A stretch of 64,000 nt of DNA from Nocardia testacea NBRC 100365. Lineage in GTDB: Bacteria; Actinomycetota; Actinomycetes; Mycobacteriales; Mycobacteriaceae. The position numbers and the translations under genes were made by a program. The stretch is from positions 17,368-81,367 of the forward strand of contig NZ_BAGJ01000082.1 in assembly GCF_000308775.1 (NCBI RefSeq). The letters are read 5' to 3'. Shown in pieces: positions 43,270 through 52,661 of this stretch. The notes below the pieces were generated by a model. That model searched no databases. It was given only the letters and a program-made list of their open reading frames with translations, and was not told the DNA's origin. Numbering within the stretch: the first letter of the stretch is position 1; each line of letters opens with the position of its first letter.

Positions 43270-44328
43270 TCAGCCCAGTGCGTGTGCGCGGAAGAAGTCC
43301 CAGATGAGCGTGGTGGCGCCGATCGAGTTCGTATCGTTGCCGACCAGGGCCGCCGGGAAGATCTCCGACGGAGTGCCGAACCAGAGGTGACCGCCGCCGA
43401 CCACCGACCACAGCTGGACCTCGGCTCCCGCCGGGCACGGATACGCCGAGTGGACCACATCGTCGGTGACCTGCCGGTCGACCGGATCGCTCGCGCATCC
43501 GTTGCGCCGGGCCCAGGCGGCGGCGTTCTCCGGAATCGGGTGCGGGCCCGGACCTTCCACCGCCGGCCCTCGATGACCGGGGTCGGCCGAACCGGATCCG
43601 TCCGGCGAGGGGAGCAGTCGGGCGTTGGGACCCGTACCGCCCGCGTAGGCGACGATGGGGTCGGCGGTGCCGTGCAGGGCGATGACCGGAATCGGCCGGG
43701 CCGGCGCGCACCACGCGAAATCGGTCAGGCCCGCGACCGGTGCGATGGCCGCGATCCGGTCGGCCAGTTGGCAGCCCAGTGATGACGTGGTGAAACCGCC
43801 CATGGACAGCCCGGTGGCGTAGATCCGCCGGGTGTCCACGCACAGTGTGGATTCCACCTCGGTGAGCAGATCCGCCAGATAGCCGATATCGGCCGAACCA
43901 CGGCCGAAGTCCCAGCGCGGCAGGCCCGGCCGCAGCAGTTGCGGGGTGACGGTGACGAAGCCGTGGGTACGTCCGTAGGAGCCGAACTCGGTGCTCGTGT
44001 ACTGGATGACCGCGGGTTCGAGGTAGCCGTGCAGATCCAGGACCACCGGCAGCGGCCGGCCGGTGTCCGCGGGAACGTCCCGGCCGTAGACACCGGAGAT
44101 ACCGCGGGCGCCGAACAGTATCGCCTCGGTGCCGGGCGGCGGCTGCGGTGCCGAACACCCCGCCGAGGGGAGTGGCGCCGGCACCGCGGGTTCGGCATGG
44201 GTGGGGCTCGCCGTGAGACCGAGGGATACGACGACCGCGAGAACGACCGGCACGGCTCGTCGCCCGGCCATACGCAGAATTCGCCCGCGCCCGGCGATAA
44301 CAGGATTTCCGAACATGGTGACGATCAT
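43270..44328 (-). CDS. Exported PHB-depolymerase/feruloyl-esterase-like hydrolase
   Basis: The protein has 352 residues from ATG-44328; in-frame ATGs at 44316 and 44271 are alternatives, and the last gives a textbook signal peptide. A hydrophobic segment followed by TASPTHAEPA suggests Sec export with cleavage after AxA. The alpha/beta hydrolase has VVLDLHGY near the oxyanion hole, the nucleophile elbow GLSMGG, ALHGTADPIV with the acidic residue and a late GGGHLW His. This matches the LpqC-like esterase group of mycolic-acid bacteria. Paired cysteines suggest disulfides. It probably cleaves esters outside the cell. Confidence 0.87.
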   Translation of the reverse strand: MIVTMFGNPVIAGRGRILRMAGRRAVPVVLAVVVSLGLTASPTHAEPAVPAPLPSAGCSAPQPPPGTEAILFGARGISGVYGRDVPADTGRPLPVVLDLHGYLEPAVIQYTSTEFGSYGRTHGFVTVTPQLLRPGLPRWDFGRGSADIGYLADLLTEVESTLCVDTRRIYATGLSMGGFTTSSLGCQLADRIAAIAPVAGLTDFAWCAPARPIPVIALHGTADPIVAYAGGTGPNARLLPSPDGSGSADPGHRGPAVEGPGPHPIPENAAAWARRNGCASDPVDRQVTDDVVHSAYPCPAGAEVQLWSVVGGGHLWFGTPSEIFPAALVGNDTNSIGATTLIWDFFRAHALG

Positions 44329-44428
44329 GGCAAATCGAAGTAATTCGCTCGCCGCAATCGAGAATTCGGTCGATCAGGGGTCTCGACATGCCTCCGTCGA
44401 CCAGCCGGGATGGGCTCCCGTCCCCGCT

Positions 44429-46690
44429 TCAGCCGTTGGCGCGGGCCAGCAGATCGTCGAGTTCCGCGGCGGTCATCAGCCCACCCAGGTTCAGCGCGAT
44501 CCGCCCGATGGGGATGGAACCGATCATCCGCGCCATATCCACTCCCAGATCGGTGCCCGCCGAAGTACCGGGTTCACCGATCAGCGGCCCGAGTTTCGCG
44601 CCCAGTTCCGGCCCGGCCACCGCATTCGCCATGACCTCGGCGAACGACGACTCCCTGGTGAGCGGCACCCGGACCTCGTCGCCGTCGATCCGGACGGTCG
44701 CGTGCACCGGTAGGTCACGGCTGGAACGGCCGATGGACAGGAGGTATTCGCCGCCTTCGACGACCCAGCGACCGGCGGGTTCGTGCCAGCGGGCGAATTC
44801 CCGCCGGGGTATCCGCACGGTCACCTCACCCGCCGCACCGGGTTCCAGCTCCACCGCCGCGAAACCACCGAGCTCCCGGGGCGGGCGCAGCATCGACGAG
44901 GCCACCGGACCGGTATAGACCTGGACCACCTCCCGGCCCGCGCGGGCGCCGGTGTTGGTCACCCGCACCGTCACCGTGACCCCGTCGGCATCGGCGACCG
45001 CGCGTGGTTCGGCGTAATCGAAGGTCGTATAGGTCAGCCCGTGCCCGAACGGGAAGCTCACCTCGAGCTCGCGGCGGTCGTACCAGCGGTATCCGACGAA
45101 AATGCCCTCCCCGTACCGGACATGACCGTGTTCGCCCGGGAAATTGTCGTAGGCGGGCACATCGGCGAGCCGTAGCGGCACCGTCTCGGTCAACCGGCCC
45201 GACGGCGCGGCGATACCGAACAGCAGATCCGCGACGGCGCCGCCGGCTGCCTGCCCCAGCAGCGCGGTGTCCAGGATCGCGTCCGCGGCATCGACGATCG
45301 GCGCCAGCCGCAGTACACCGCCGTGGGCCAGGACCACCACCACACGGTCCTGTACCGTGCGGACGGCGTGCAGTAGCTCGACCTGATCCGCGGGCAGCTC
45401 GATATGGTCACGATCGAAGCCTTCGGATTCCTGTGCGGCCGCGAGTCCCAGGAAGAGTACGGCGACATCGGCCCGGGCGGCCGCCTCGACGGCCTCCGCC
45501 CGCAGATCCGCTGTCGCGGAATCGGACCCGGTATCGAATCCGCGCGCGTAGCCGATCGTCGCCGGTCCGGCGTGCGCGCGGATCTCGTCGAGCGCGATAT
45601 CGACTCGGGTGGCGGCGACATGCGACGAACCCCCGCCCTGGTAGCGCGGTTCGGTGGCGAATTCACCGAGTACCGCGATATGCCCGGTCGGCGACAGGGG
45701 TAGCAGGTCGTGCTCGTTCTTCAACAGCACCGCGCAGCGGCTCGCGACCCTGCGGGCGAGCGCATGGTGTTCGTCGGCGTCCCAGCCGGTCTCCGGATCG
45801 GCAGTGCCGGCGGCGTGGACGGCGAGGGCGGCGATCCGGCGGGCGGAAGCCTCCAGCACCCGCGGGTCCAGCGAGCCGTCGGCGACCGCGGCGACCACGC
45901 GCCCATCACCCGCCTCGTCCGCGCCGGGCATCGCGAGATCCAGTCCGGCGCCCACCGCGGCCACCCGGTCGTCGACCGCGCCCCAGTCGCTCACCACCAC
46001 ACCGGTGAAACCCCACTCCTCGCGCAACACCTCGGTGAGCAGCCAGCGGTTCTGCGCCGCGTACACACCGTTGATCTTGTTGTACGAACACATCACCGTC
46101 CACGGGGCGGCTTCCCGCACCACGTGCCCGAACGCGTGCAGATAGATCTCGCGCAGCGGGCGCGGATCGACGTCCGAACTCGAGGTCATCCGCTCGTGTT
46201 CGGTGTTGTTCGCCGCGAAATGCTTCAGTGACGCGCCCACCCCCTGCTGCTGGAGTCCGCGGACCCAGCCGGTGGCCAGCGCGGCGGTGAGCCGGGGGTC
46301 CTCGGAGTAGTACTCGAAATTGCGGCCGCAGCGCGGATCGCGCTTGATATTGATCCCGGGCCCCAGCACGATGTGCACACCCGCCGCCGCGGCCTCCCGG
46401 CCGATCGCCGCCCCCACCAGGGCCGCGAGCTCCGGGTCCCAGCTCTGCCCCAGGCCCACCGCGGGCGGAAAGCAGGTGGCCGGAATGCTCGGACCGATGC
46501 CCAGCGCGTCACCGGCCCGGTCCGGATCCTGATAGCGCAGACCGTGCGGGCCGTCGGAGAGGGTGATCGACGGGATATCCCCGATCGGCTCGGTCGACCA
46601 GAAGTCGCGTCCACTGCCCAAGCGGGCGCGTTGCTCGACCGACAGCGGGGCGACGAGGTCGTCCGGGGTGGATGCGCTCGGGTCCGGCAT
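44429..46690 (-). CDS. Glycoside hydrolase family 3 (beta-glucosidase-like)
   Basis: The protein has 753 residues; ATG-46690 follows AGGAGG. Domain order is the GH3 TIM barrel (1-300, including LSDGPHGLR, KHFAANN and the nucleophile D235 in VVSDWG), the alpha/beta sandwich domain (about 320-540, LLKNEHDLLPL and the KHFAANN-partner acid region near ESEGFDRDH), and a C-terminal fibronectin-III-like domain (YTTFDYAEPRAV, LGGFAAVELEPGA). No signal peptide is present, so it is probably intracellular. It likely releases glucose from beta-glucosides. Confidence 0.92.
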   Translation of the reverse strand: MPDPSASTPDDLVAPLSVEQRARLGSGRDFWSTEPIGDIPSITLSDGPHGLRYQDPDRAGDALGIGPSIPATCFPPAVGLGQSWDPELAALVGAAIGREAAAAGVHIVLGPGINIKRDPRCGRNFEYYSEDPRLTAALATGWVRGLQQQGVGASLKHFAANNTEHERMTSSSDVDPRPLREIYLHAFGHVVREAAPWTVMCSYNKINGVYAAQNRWLLTEVLREEWGFTGVVVSDWGAVDDRVAAVGAGLDLAMPGADEAGDGRVVAAVADGSLDPRVLEASARRIAALAVHAAGTADPETGWDADEHHALARRVASRCAVLLKNEHDLLPLSPTGHIAVLGEFATEPRYQGGGSSHVAATRVDIALDEIRAHAGPATIGYARGFDTGSDSATADLRAEAVEAAARADVAVLFLGLAAAQESEGFDRDHIELPADQVELLHAVRTVQDRVVVVLAHGGVLRLAPIVDAADAILDTALLGQAAGGAVADLLFGIAAPSGRLTETVPLRLADVPAYDNFPGEHGHVRYGEGIFVGYRWYDRRELEVSFPFGHGLTYTTFDYAEPRAVADADGVTVTVRVTNTGARAGREVVQVYTGPVASSMLRPPRELGGFAAVELEPGAAGEVTVRIPRREFARWHEPAGRWVVEGGEYLLSIGRSSRDLPVHATVRIDGDEVRVPLTRESSFAEVMANAVAGPELGAKLGPLIGEPGTSAGTDLGVDMARMIGSIPIGRIALNLGGLMTAAELDDLLARANG

Positions 46691-46831
46691 ACGACTCCTC
46701 CTGTGATTCAGCACTGCTGTCGAACCTAGCCGCCGGGCGCGGTGTGGTGGTGGATACGACCTGCGGGGGCGTGACGGCCGGCCACGTGACCGGTACCGAT
46801 CCGCGGGTCGGCCCCCACCGCCATCACCGTG

Positions 46832-47383
46832 TCAGGACCCGGCCGGACCGTAGTCCAGATGCACCACGCCGTTGGCGTACACATCGTGGCCTTTGAGAGC
46901 GAACTTCGTGGTGGCGCCCCCGTCGGTGAACAGTTTCTCCCCCTTACCCAGGGCGATGGGATAGACGAACAGGTGCAGATCGTCGACCAGGCCGTCGGCG
47001 AGCAGCGCCCGCACCAGAGTGCCGCTACCGCTGATGTAGATGATGCCGTCGGTCTCGTCCTTCAGCGCGCGGATCCGGCTCGGATCGTAGGCGCCCAGGG
47101 AGACGCTGTTGGCCCATTCGACCTGCGGTTCTCGTGCGCCCACGACGTACTTGACGGTGTCGTTGAAGAACGGGGCGCCCGGATCGTCCTCGACAGTGCG
47201 GGTGGACCAGGCCGGGGCGAACATCTCGAAGGTATTGCGACCGAGCAGGATCGCTTTCGCCGCTCCGGTGATCGCCGCCAGTGTCTCACCCATCTGCGGA
47301 TCGAACCCGAACTCGAAGGTGAACGACGGGTCCTCATACGTCCCGTCGAGGGAGACGAATTCGTGCACGGCGATGGTTCCCAT
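46832..47383 (-). CDS. Dihydrofolate-reductase-family (RibD C-terminal-like) protein
   Basis: The protein has 183 residues; the ATG follows AAAGGAC. It shows the short RibD-C fold: start FVSLDGTYEDP, ILLGRNTFEMFAPAW, then ISGSGTLVRALLADGLVDDL and the C-terminal LHLFVYPIALGKG. The family binds NADPH and is common in actinobacteria, mostly with unknown substrates. True DHFR activity is unlikely because the substrate-binding acid of FolA is not evident. Confidence 0.88.
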   Translation of the reverse strand: MGTIAVHEFVSLDGTYEDPSFTFEFGFDPQMGETLAAITGAAKAILLGRNTFEMFAPAWSTRTVEDDPGAPFFNDTVKYVVGAREPQVEWANSVSLGAYDPSRIRALKDETDGIIYISGSGTLVRALLADGLVDDLHLFVYPIALGKGEKLFTDGGATTKFALKGHDVYANGVVHLDYGPAGS

Positions 47384-47601
47384 GATGATGTCCTTTCTGG
47401 CTGCGGCTCGGCGTCGGCCGGCCCGTCCGGGGTGAGCCGCCGGGGCTCGTCGGTCTCGTTCGGGTAGACGTGACCCGGCGGGATTTCTCATCGGTGCCCG
47501 GTGAGCTTCCACGGCGCCCATTCTCAGGAGCGGGAGGGTGGCCGGGTTGCGAGATGGAATCCTGTTATGCAGGTGTCGTATCGGGTCGAGGAAGGTGGAC
47601 G

Positions 47602-48636
47602 ATGGCTCCGAAAGAGGATTGGGCGCTCCATCGTCCGGACAACGCGCCGATTCTCAATCCCTATATCACCTATGTCGAGAAGGTGCTGAAGGCGCTGGAA
47701 GACGGACTGGGTGACAAGAACGCGCAAACACTGAATGCCGGGAAGCTGGTGAAGAAGGCGGGCGAGCGTCCCGGCGAGAGCGCGTTGCGGGAGCAGTACG
47801 ACCTCAACATGAAACAGGTCGACGGCTACCAGGAGGATTGGGAGTCCCTTGATGACCAGATCGGTTTCATCGCTGGCTTCGCCGCCACAGACGCCAATGC
47901 GGTGAGCCGGGAGTTCGAGGAACTGCGCGACACCGCCATCGAGATCACCGAGTCGGTGCCGGACAATCCCACTCCGGCCCGTCAGATCGGTGCCGTGAAC
48001 GCGCTGGACGACGCGGTCGGCGTCGCCTACGAGGCGATTCTGCGTGCGTATGCGAAGTTGGAAGGCAAATCCACCGAGGTCCCCGCACAGAACTGGTCGG
48101 GAAACGGCGGGGCCGCGCCCTACGTTCCCGGTCTCACGAATACCAGCGGTGCCTACAGCGGTGCCTCCCCCCAGCCCATCGGCGAGGGCGAGAAGGCTCA
48201 GGTGAAGGAGATGTACGACTACCTGATCAAGAAGGGCTTCACTCCCGCGCAGGCGGCCGGTATTCTCGGGAACCTCCAGGTGGAGTCCGGTTTCGACACC
48301 GGCGCCTACAACCCGGGTGAGGGCGCGATCGGTCTGGCCCAGTGGCTGGGCGGTCGCCGGGCGAATCTCGAAGCGTTCGCGGCCTCCCGCGGCCAGGATG
48401 TGACGAGTTGGGAGACACAGATCGACTTCATGGTGCACGAACTGGAAACCAGTGAATCGGGCGCCATGAACAGACTGAAGAGCACCACGACCGCCGGCGA
48501 CGCCGCGGCGGTCTTCGACCAGTACTACGAACGAAGCTCCGGCGCGGCGCGCGGGCAACGGATCGCCAATGCCGAGAGCATCGCGACCAGTATGGCCAAC
48601 TCCGCTCCTTCCACCGATTCCTCGGTGCTGGCGTAA
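47602..48636 (+). CDS. Peptidoglycan hydrolase with phage-tail-lysozyme-like domain
   Basis: The protein has 344 residues; ATG-47602 follows GAGGAAGGTGG. Residues about 1-160 are a helical domain shared with the next gene (NAPILNPYI, VLKALEDGLGD, EDWESLDDQI, ITESVPDNPT). After a Gly/Ser/Pro linker, residues about 200-320 match the phage-tail-tip lysozyme family: AAGILGNLQVESGFDT with the probable catalytic Glu, then AIGLAQWLGGRR. No signal peptide is present. Export by a non-Sec route such as type VII secretion is inferred from the helical N-terminal module, not shown. It forms a tandem with the SLT-type paralogue. Confidence 0.85.
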   Translation: MAPKEDWALHRPDNAPILNPYITYVEKVLKALEDGLGDKNAQTLNAGKLVKKAGERPGESALREQYDLNMKQVDGYQEDWESLDDQIGFIAGFAATDANAVSREFEELRDTAIEITESVPDNPTPARQIGAVNALDDAVGVAYEAILRAYAKLEGKSTEVPAQNWSGNGGAAPYVPGLTNTSGAYSGASPQPIGEGEKAQVKEMYDYLIKKGFTPAQAAGILGNLQVESGFDTGAYNPGEGAIGLAQWLGGRRANLEAFAASRGQDVTSWETQIDFMVHELETSESGAMNRLKSTTTAGDAAAVFDQYYERSSGAARGQRIANAESIATSMANSAPSTDSSVLA

Positions 48637-48885
48637 TCCGGCGCATTTTCGGTTCGCACGACGCGAGGCCGGGTCGGCCCCATGCGCAGAAGCGTAGAGG
48701 AGGCGGAACGGCCGGTGCCGGATCGTCCATGCCCGCCGTGTTCTCCACGATCACGCCGTGCCGGTTTCCGGCGTGGTACCGCCGACATCCTTGTACAGAC
48801 TTCTCACCGGCGGGGATGCTCGGCAACGCGCCGAATGGAACTCTGCTGAGAAAGTGGTGGTGTACTGGGCGCGGGACGGAGGGCG

Positions 48886-49911
48886 ATGGTCGTCGCAAAG
48901 AGCTGGACACTCCGTCGTCCGTACAACGCTCCGCTGCTGAACCCCTATATCGACTACGCCGAAAGGGTCCTCAAAGCGCTCGAAGACGGGCTCGGCGACC
49001 GTACCGCGACGAGTCTCACCGCCCAGCAGTTCGCCCGCCTGGCCGGCGAGCGGCCCGGTGACGGTGACCTCGCGGACAAGTACGAACTGCTGGATCAGCA
49101 GGTCGCGACCTATATAGAGGACTGGAACACCCTCGACAACCAGATCGCCGAACTCGCGGCCCTGGCCGCCGACGATGCCAACGGCGTCAGCGGATATTTC
49201 GAGGACCTGCGCGACGCGGTCATCGAGATCACCGAAGGTGTCCCGGACAATCCCACCTCCCGGCAGCAGTTCGACGCCGTCGTCGCGATCGACAACACCA
49301 TCGGCGCCACCGTCCGCAAGATGCAGTCCGCACATAACGAACTGGAGAACAAGTCCCTGCAGGTGCCGCAGGACCGGTCGGGAAGTGCCGGTGGTTCTCC
49401 GGCGAGCAGTGGCGCCCCGCTGAGCAGCGGCTCCCCGGTGAGTCCGCTCATGGGCGGGCAGTCCTCGGACGGTGGCGACTCCGGGTCCGATGATGATTCC
49501 GGGTCCGGTGGCGAGATCACCGGTACCTCCGGCAGGCCCACCAAGATGCCCACCGGCGACCTGGCCCAGTGGATCGGCCAGGCCATCGAGGTGCTGCGCG
49601 AGAACGGCTACGACATCAAGGACTCCGACGCGGCCATCATCGCCACGATGATCGAGAAGGAATCCAGCGGCGACCCGAACGCGATCAACCTGTGGGACAG
49701 CAACGCAGAGGCCGGGACTCCGTCGAAGGGCTTGATGCAGACCATCGATCCGACGTTCAACGCCCACGCCCTGCCCGGTCATACCGATATCTGGAATCCG
49801 GTCGACAACATCTGCGCGGGAACCGCGTACGCCATCGACCGCTATGGGTCGCTCGAGAATGTGCCCGGAATCGTCAATATGTCCCACGGCGCCGGTTACG
49901 TCGGGTACTGA
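48886..49911 (+). CDS. Lytic transglycosylase (SLT-like) sharing the N-terminal module
   Basis: The protein has 341 residues; the ATG follows GGAGGGCG. Residues about 1-160 are clearly paralogous to the previous gene (NAPLLNPYI, VLKALEDGLGD, EDWNTLDNQI, ITEGVPDNPT). A long Ser/Gly/Asp linker (about 165-220) leads to a soluble-lytic-transglycosylase-type domain: MIEKESSGDPNA with the probable catalytic Glu and GLMQTIDPTF, ending with CAGTAYAIDRYG. It cleaves the glycan backbone of peptidoglycan, by family knowledge. There is no Sec signal. The pair looks like a duplication followed by a change of catalytic domain. Confidence 0.85.
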   Translation: MVVAKSWTLRRPYNAPLLNPYIDYAERVLKALEDGLGDRTATSLTAQQFARLAGERPGDGDLADKYELLDQQVATYIEDWNTLDNQIAELAALAADDANGVSGYFEDLRDAVIEITEGVPDNPTSRQQFDAVVAIDNTIGATVRKMQSAHNELENKSLQVPQDRSGSAGGSPASSGAPLSSGSPVSPLMGGQSSDGGDSGSDDDSGSGGEITGTSGRPTKMPTGDLAQWIGQAIEVLRENGYDIKDSDAAIIATMIEKESSGDPNAINLWDSNAEAGTPSKGLMQTIDPTFNAHALPGHTDIWNPVDNICAGTAYAIDRYGSLENVPGIVNMSHGAGYVGY

Positions 49912-50058
49912 TCGTAATCGGCAGGGGGAGAACGAGGTCTGGAGTCACCGGCGGTGTCCGGAAGCGATGTTAACGCCACCTCGTCGTGAGGGAATTAGAA
50001 ATCGGACGCGTCGCCACTCCGGTGACGCGCAGGAGAGCAAGGATTACAGGACTTCCGT

Positions 50059-50706
50059 ATGGGTCACCCGCAACAGCCCAATCCGTACCAGCATCAGCAG
50101 CCATATCCGGGACAGCCCGTGCCGGGACAGCAGCCTTACCCGGGACAGTACGGTCAGCCCTACCCGCCCGGTCAGCCGCAGTACGGAGCCCCCGGAGGGT
50201 ACGGAGGCCCGCCTCCGCGTTCCGGTGGGAACGGTGGCCGGATCGCGCTCGTCGTCGGTGGTGTCGCAGTAGTCCTGATCGCCGTCGGGGTGGGTGCCTT
50301 CTTCCTGTTCAGCGATGGCGGTGGTTCGGTCGTGGGTGGTGGTTACGACGATCCCCGGGATGTCGCCCAGGCCTGGGTGGATCACGAGGGTGATCCGGAG
50401 GATCTCGTCTGCGCGGCCGATCTGGACGAGATCTCGCAGTACGAGCAGCAGAACCCGACGAAGCCGACAGACGTTCCCGATGTCGACCTCCCGGAGTCGA
50501 CGACCACTCTGAAGAGTGTCGATGTACCCGCGGGCAGCGATAAGGGCACCTTCACCATGGAGATATCCATGGAGGTGATGGGCACCTCGACCACCACGAC
50601 CATGACCTATGACCTGGTCGAGGAGGATGGCGGCTGGAAGGTGTGCGGCATCCTTGATCCGGATATCGAGATGGACGATTCGGGCTTCGGCCTGGGTGGC
50701 CGCTAG
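50059..50706 (+). CDS. Pro/Tyr/Gln-rich single-pass membrane protein
   Basis: The protein has 215 residues; ATG-50059 is preceded by a weak AGGAC. Residues 1-60 are a disordered PYPGQ-rich cytosolic tail. One hydrophobic helix follows at about 61-85 (IALVVGGVAVVLIAVGVGAF). The last 130 residues are an extracellular domain resembling DUF4878/lumazine-binding-like repeats (DVAQAWVDHE, WKVCGI) with two cysteines that could form a disulfide. It follows the peptidoglycan hydrolase pair and ends at a strong hairpin, so it may belong to the same envelope cluster. The function is unknown. Confidence 0.82.
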   Translation: MGHPQQPNPYQHQQPYPGQPVPGQQPYPGQYGQPYPPGQPQYGAPGGYGGPPPRSGGNGGRIALVVGGVAVVLIAVGVGAFFLFSDGGGSVVGGGYDDPRDVAQAWVDHEGDPEDLVCAADLDEISQYEQQNPTKPTDVPDVDLPESTTTLKSVDVPAGSDKGTFTMEISMEVMGTSTTTTMTYDLVEEDGGWKVCGILDPDIEMDDSGFGLGGR

Positions 50707-51279
50707 ACCCGCGGCGCGATAATCCCGGCGGAACTCGGCGACGCGGTGCGACCCATCGCCGAGTTCCGCCGTGTCGCGAGGGTTTGTCTCGCCGAACCTC
50801 CGTGGCGGTGACGGCCCTCGCCGCACGGCAGGCGTATGCGAATGGAAGGCTGCGGCGCACCCCGCAGCGCCGCAGCCATACATTCCCACACGCTGTCGGT
50901 TCCGAGCGGCTGCTGTGCGGTTCGTTGCCGGAGCCCGGCCCGACGATGACCGGCGTTCGCCGTGCCGCACCGGCGGCACGGCGGCGCTCTCGCGCGGTGC
51001 CGAGCGTCGTCCACGGACCGGCCTCGCGATCCGGTGGGTCGGCGGTCACGGGTGTGTTCGGTGGCGGCACGCGAACGGTGCCGGCCGCGCGAAGGCGACC
51101 GGCACCGTTCTGTGTCCCCGACCCTACGGGCTCGGGCAGGCCGGGTAAGAGGGGCGGATGCGACAGGAAACGCTCGGTTTGCGACACGGCGCGGGTGATC
51201 GATGCGCGGCCACCGGATTCTGCCTCCATAGGGACCGTCCGGTTTCTCGAACGACGGACCCGAACCGTATCCTCCGGGC
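50707..51279. other. 573-bp intergenic region: terminator, otherwise featureless
   Basis: A strong hairpin lies at 50727-50770, described separately. No gene-like frame, repeat or clear promoter was seen in the remaining 500 bp before the GlxA-type regulator. Long open frames here are compositional. Confidence 0.6.
50727..50770 (+). terminator. Strong intrinsic terminator hairpin
   Basis: GGCGGAACTCGGCGA (50727-50741) pairs perfectly with 50756-50770 to form a 15-bp stem with a 14-nt loop. It starts 21 bp after the stop of the Pro-rich membrane protein. No T-tract follows. Confidence 0.75.
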
Positions 51280-52254
51280 GTGGATGTCGGAATTCTCGTG
51301 GTGGACGGTGTGGCCGATTTCGGCCTGGGCGCACTGCTCGGCGCGTTCGGCACCGCCAACGCGCTGCGCAAGGAACTACGGAATCCGCCGCCACCTTGGA
51401 ATATCCGCACGGTATCGCTGGGTTCCTCGGTGCGTTCGGGCAGTGGAAATCTCGTGCCGACCACTCCGCTGGCCGAGATCCCGGTGTCGCTGGACGCGCT
51501 CGCCGTGGCGGCGGTGGACATCCTGGAACCCCAGCCGCTGGTGGAATTGGTCACGGCTGCCGAACACCTGCCGGTCCTCGAGCACATCCGGGCGGCACGG
51601 GCCGGGGGTGTGCACCTGGCCGCCGCCTGTACCGCGACCTTCTTCCTGGCGGAATCCGGAGTCCTCGACGACTCCCCGGCGACGACCAGCTGGTGGCTGG
51701 GCGCCTGTTTCCGCGGGCGTTACCCCCGGGTCCAGCTGGACGAGAGCTGTTTCGTCTGCCACGGGGACGGGATCACCACTGCGGGGGCTTCGCTCTCGCA
51801 TATGGATATGGCGCTGTCCCTGATCTACCGGACCAGCCCGGAGCTGGCCGAACGGGCCATGCGGTACCTCACCGTCGGGTCGCGGGCCAGCCAGGCGCCC
51901 TATGCGATACCCGAGGTGGTTGCCCGCGGTAATTCGCTGATCGCCGACTACGAACGCTGGGTGCGTGACCATCTCTCGGAACAGTTCCTGATCGCCACCG
52001 CCGCACGTGAACTAGGTGTCACCGAACGCAGTCTGCAACGCGCAACCCGCGCCGCGCTCGGCATGTCACCGAAGGATTTCGCCGACGATATCCGGCTCGA
52101 TCGGGCCACTCAACTGCTACGGTCCGGCGGGCTCACGGTGGGCTCGGTCGCGCGCGAGGTCGGATACGTCAACGCCAGCGCCTTGCGCGCCCTCGCCCGC
52201 CGCCGGCGCGGCCTGTCCCTGGCCGAGATCCGCGCCCACCGCCTTCCGTGGTGA
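51280..52254 (+). CDS. GlxA-family (DJ-1/PfpI plus AraC) transcriptional regulator
   Basis: The protein has 324 residues from GTG-51280; no longer start exists in frame and the ribosome site is poor. Residues 1-200 form a DJ-1/PfpI-like domain with the nucleophile-position Cys in AAACTATFFLAESG. Residues 215-320 carry two AraC-type HTH motifs (ATAARELGVTERSLQR and VGSVAREVGYVNASALR). This is the GlxA architecture, in which the first domain senses an unknown ligand and the second binds DNA. The target may be the downstream genes or itself. Confidence 0.88.
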   Translation: MDVGILVVDGVADFGLGALLGAFGTANALRKELRNPPPPWNIRTVSLGSSVRSGSGNLVPTTPLAEIPVSLDALAVAAVDILEPQPLVELVTAAEHLPVLEHIRAARAGGVHLAAACTATFFLAESGVLDDSPATTSWWLGACFRGRYPRVQLDESCFVCHGDGITTAGASLSHMDMALSLIYRTSPELAERAMRYLTVGSRASQAPYAIPEVVARGNSLIADYERWVRDHLSEQFLIATAARELGVTERSLQRATRAALGMSPKDFADDIRLDRATQLLRSGGLTVGSVAREVGYVNASALRALARRRRGLSLAEIRAHRLPW

Positions 52255-52309
52255 GGCCGGTTCGTCCGGTTCCGGTGGCGGTGAGCGTCCTGATCCCTAC
52301 ACTGTCCGC

Positions 52310-52642
52310 ATGTCTGTTCGACGGCTGACCGCCGCCCTCCTGCTCGTTGCCGCCGCGTCGCTGGGGAGCGTGGCCTGCACCGCGACGGGTCCCGGGGCGC
52401 GCAGCGAATGCGAGGTCAGCGGCTGCACTGTGACGTTCGAGCGCGGTGTCCAGGCGAAGATCAGCGTGCTGGGCGTGGACACCGAACTCACCTCGGTGCA
52501 GGGCGAACTGGTCACCCTGTCGGTGGCGGGCCAGCCGGTCACCATAGCGATGGGCGAGTCGGGCTCGGTGCAGGGGCTGAACCTGACGGTGCAGGAGGTC
52601 ACCCAGGACCAGGTCGTGGTGCGACTGGCCACCGGTCTGTGA
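52310..52642 (+). CDS. Small exported protein, possible lipoprotein
   Basis: The protein has 110 residues; ATG-52310. The N-terminus (RRLTAALLLVAAASLGSVAC) is a signal sequence ending in a Cys, resembling but not perfectly matching a lipobox. The mature part holds two cysteines and short beta strands (CEVSGCTVTFERG, ELVTLSVAGQPVTIAMG), probably a small beta-barrel. The function is unknown. The stop is 20 bp from that of the convergent CoA transferase. Confidence 0.75.
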   Translation: MSVRRLTAALLLVAAASLGSVACTATGPGARSECEVSGCTVTFERGVQAKISVLGVDTELTSVQGELVTLSVAGQPVTIAMGESGSVQGLNLTVQEVTQDQVVVRLATGL

Positions 52643-52661
52643 GCCTCTACCGCGCGCGAAC

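Noticed and set aside
50784..51932. A 382-codon plus-strand frame overlapping the GlxA-type regulator
   Set aside because: It is read out of frame through a clear regulator gene and has no motif of its own.
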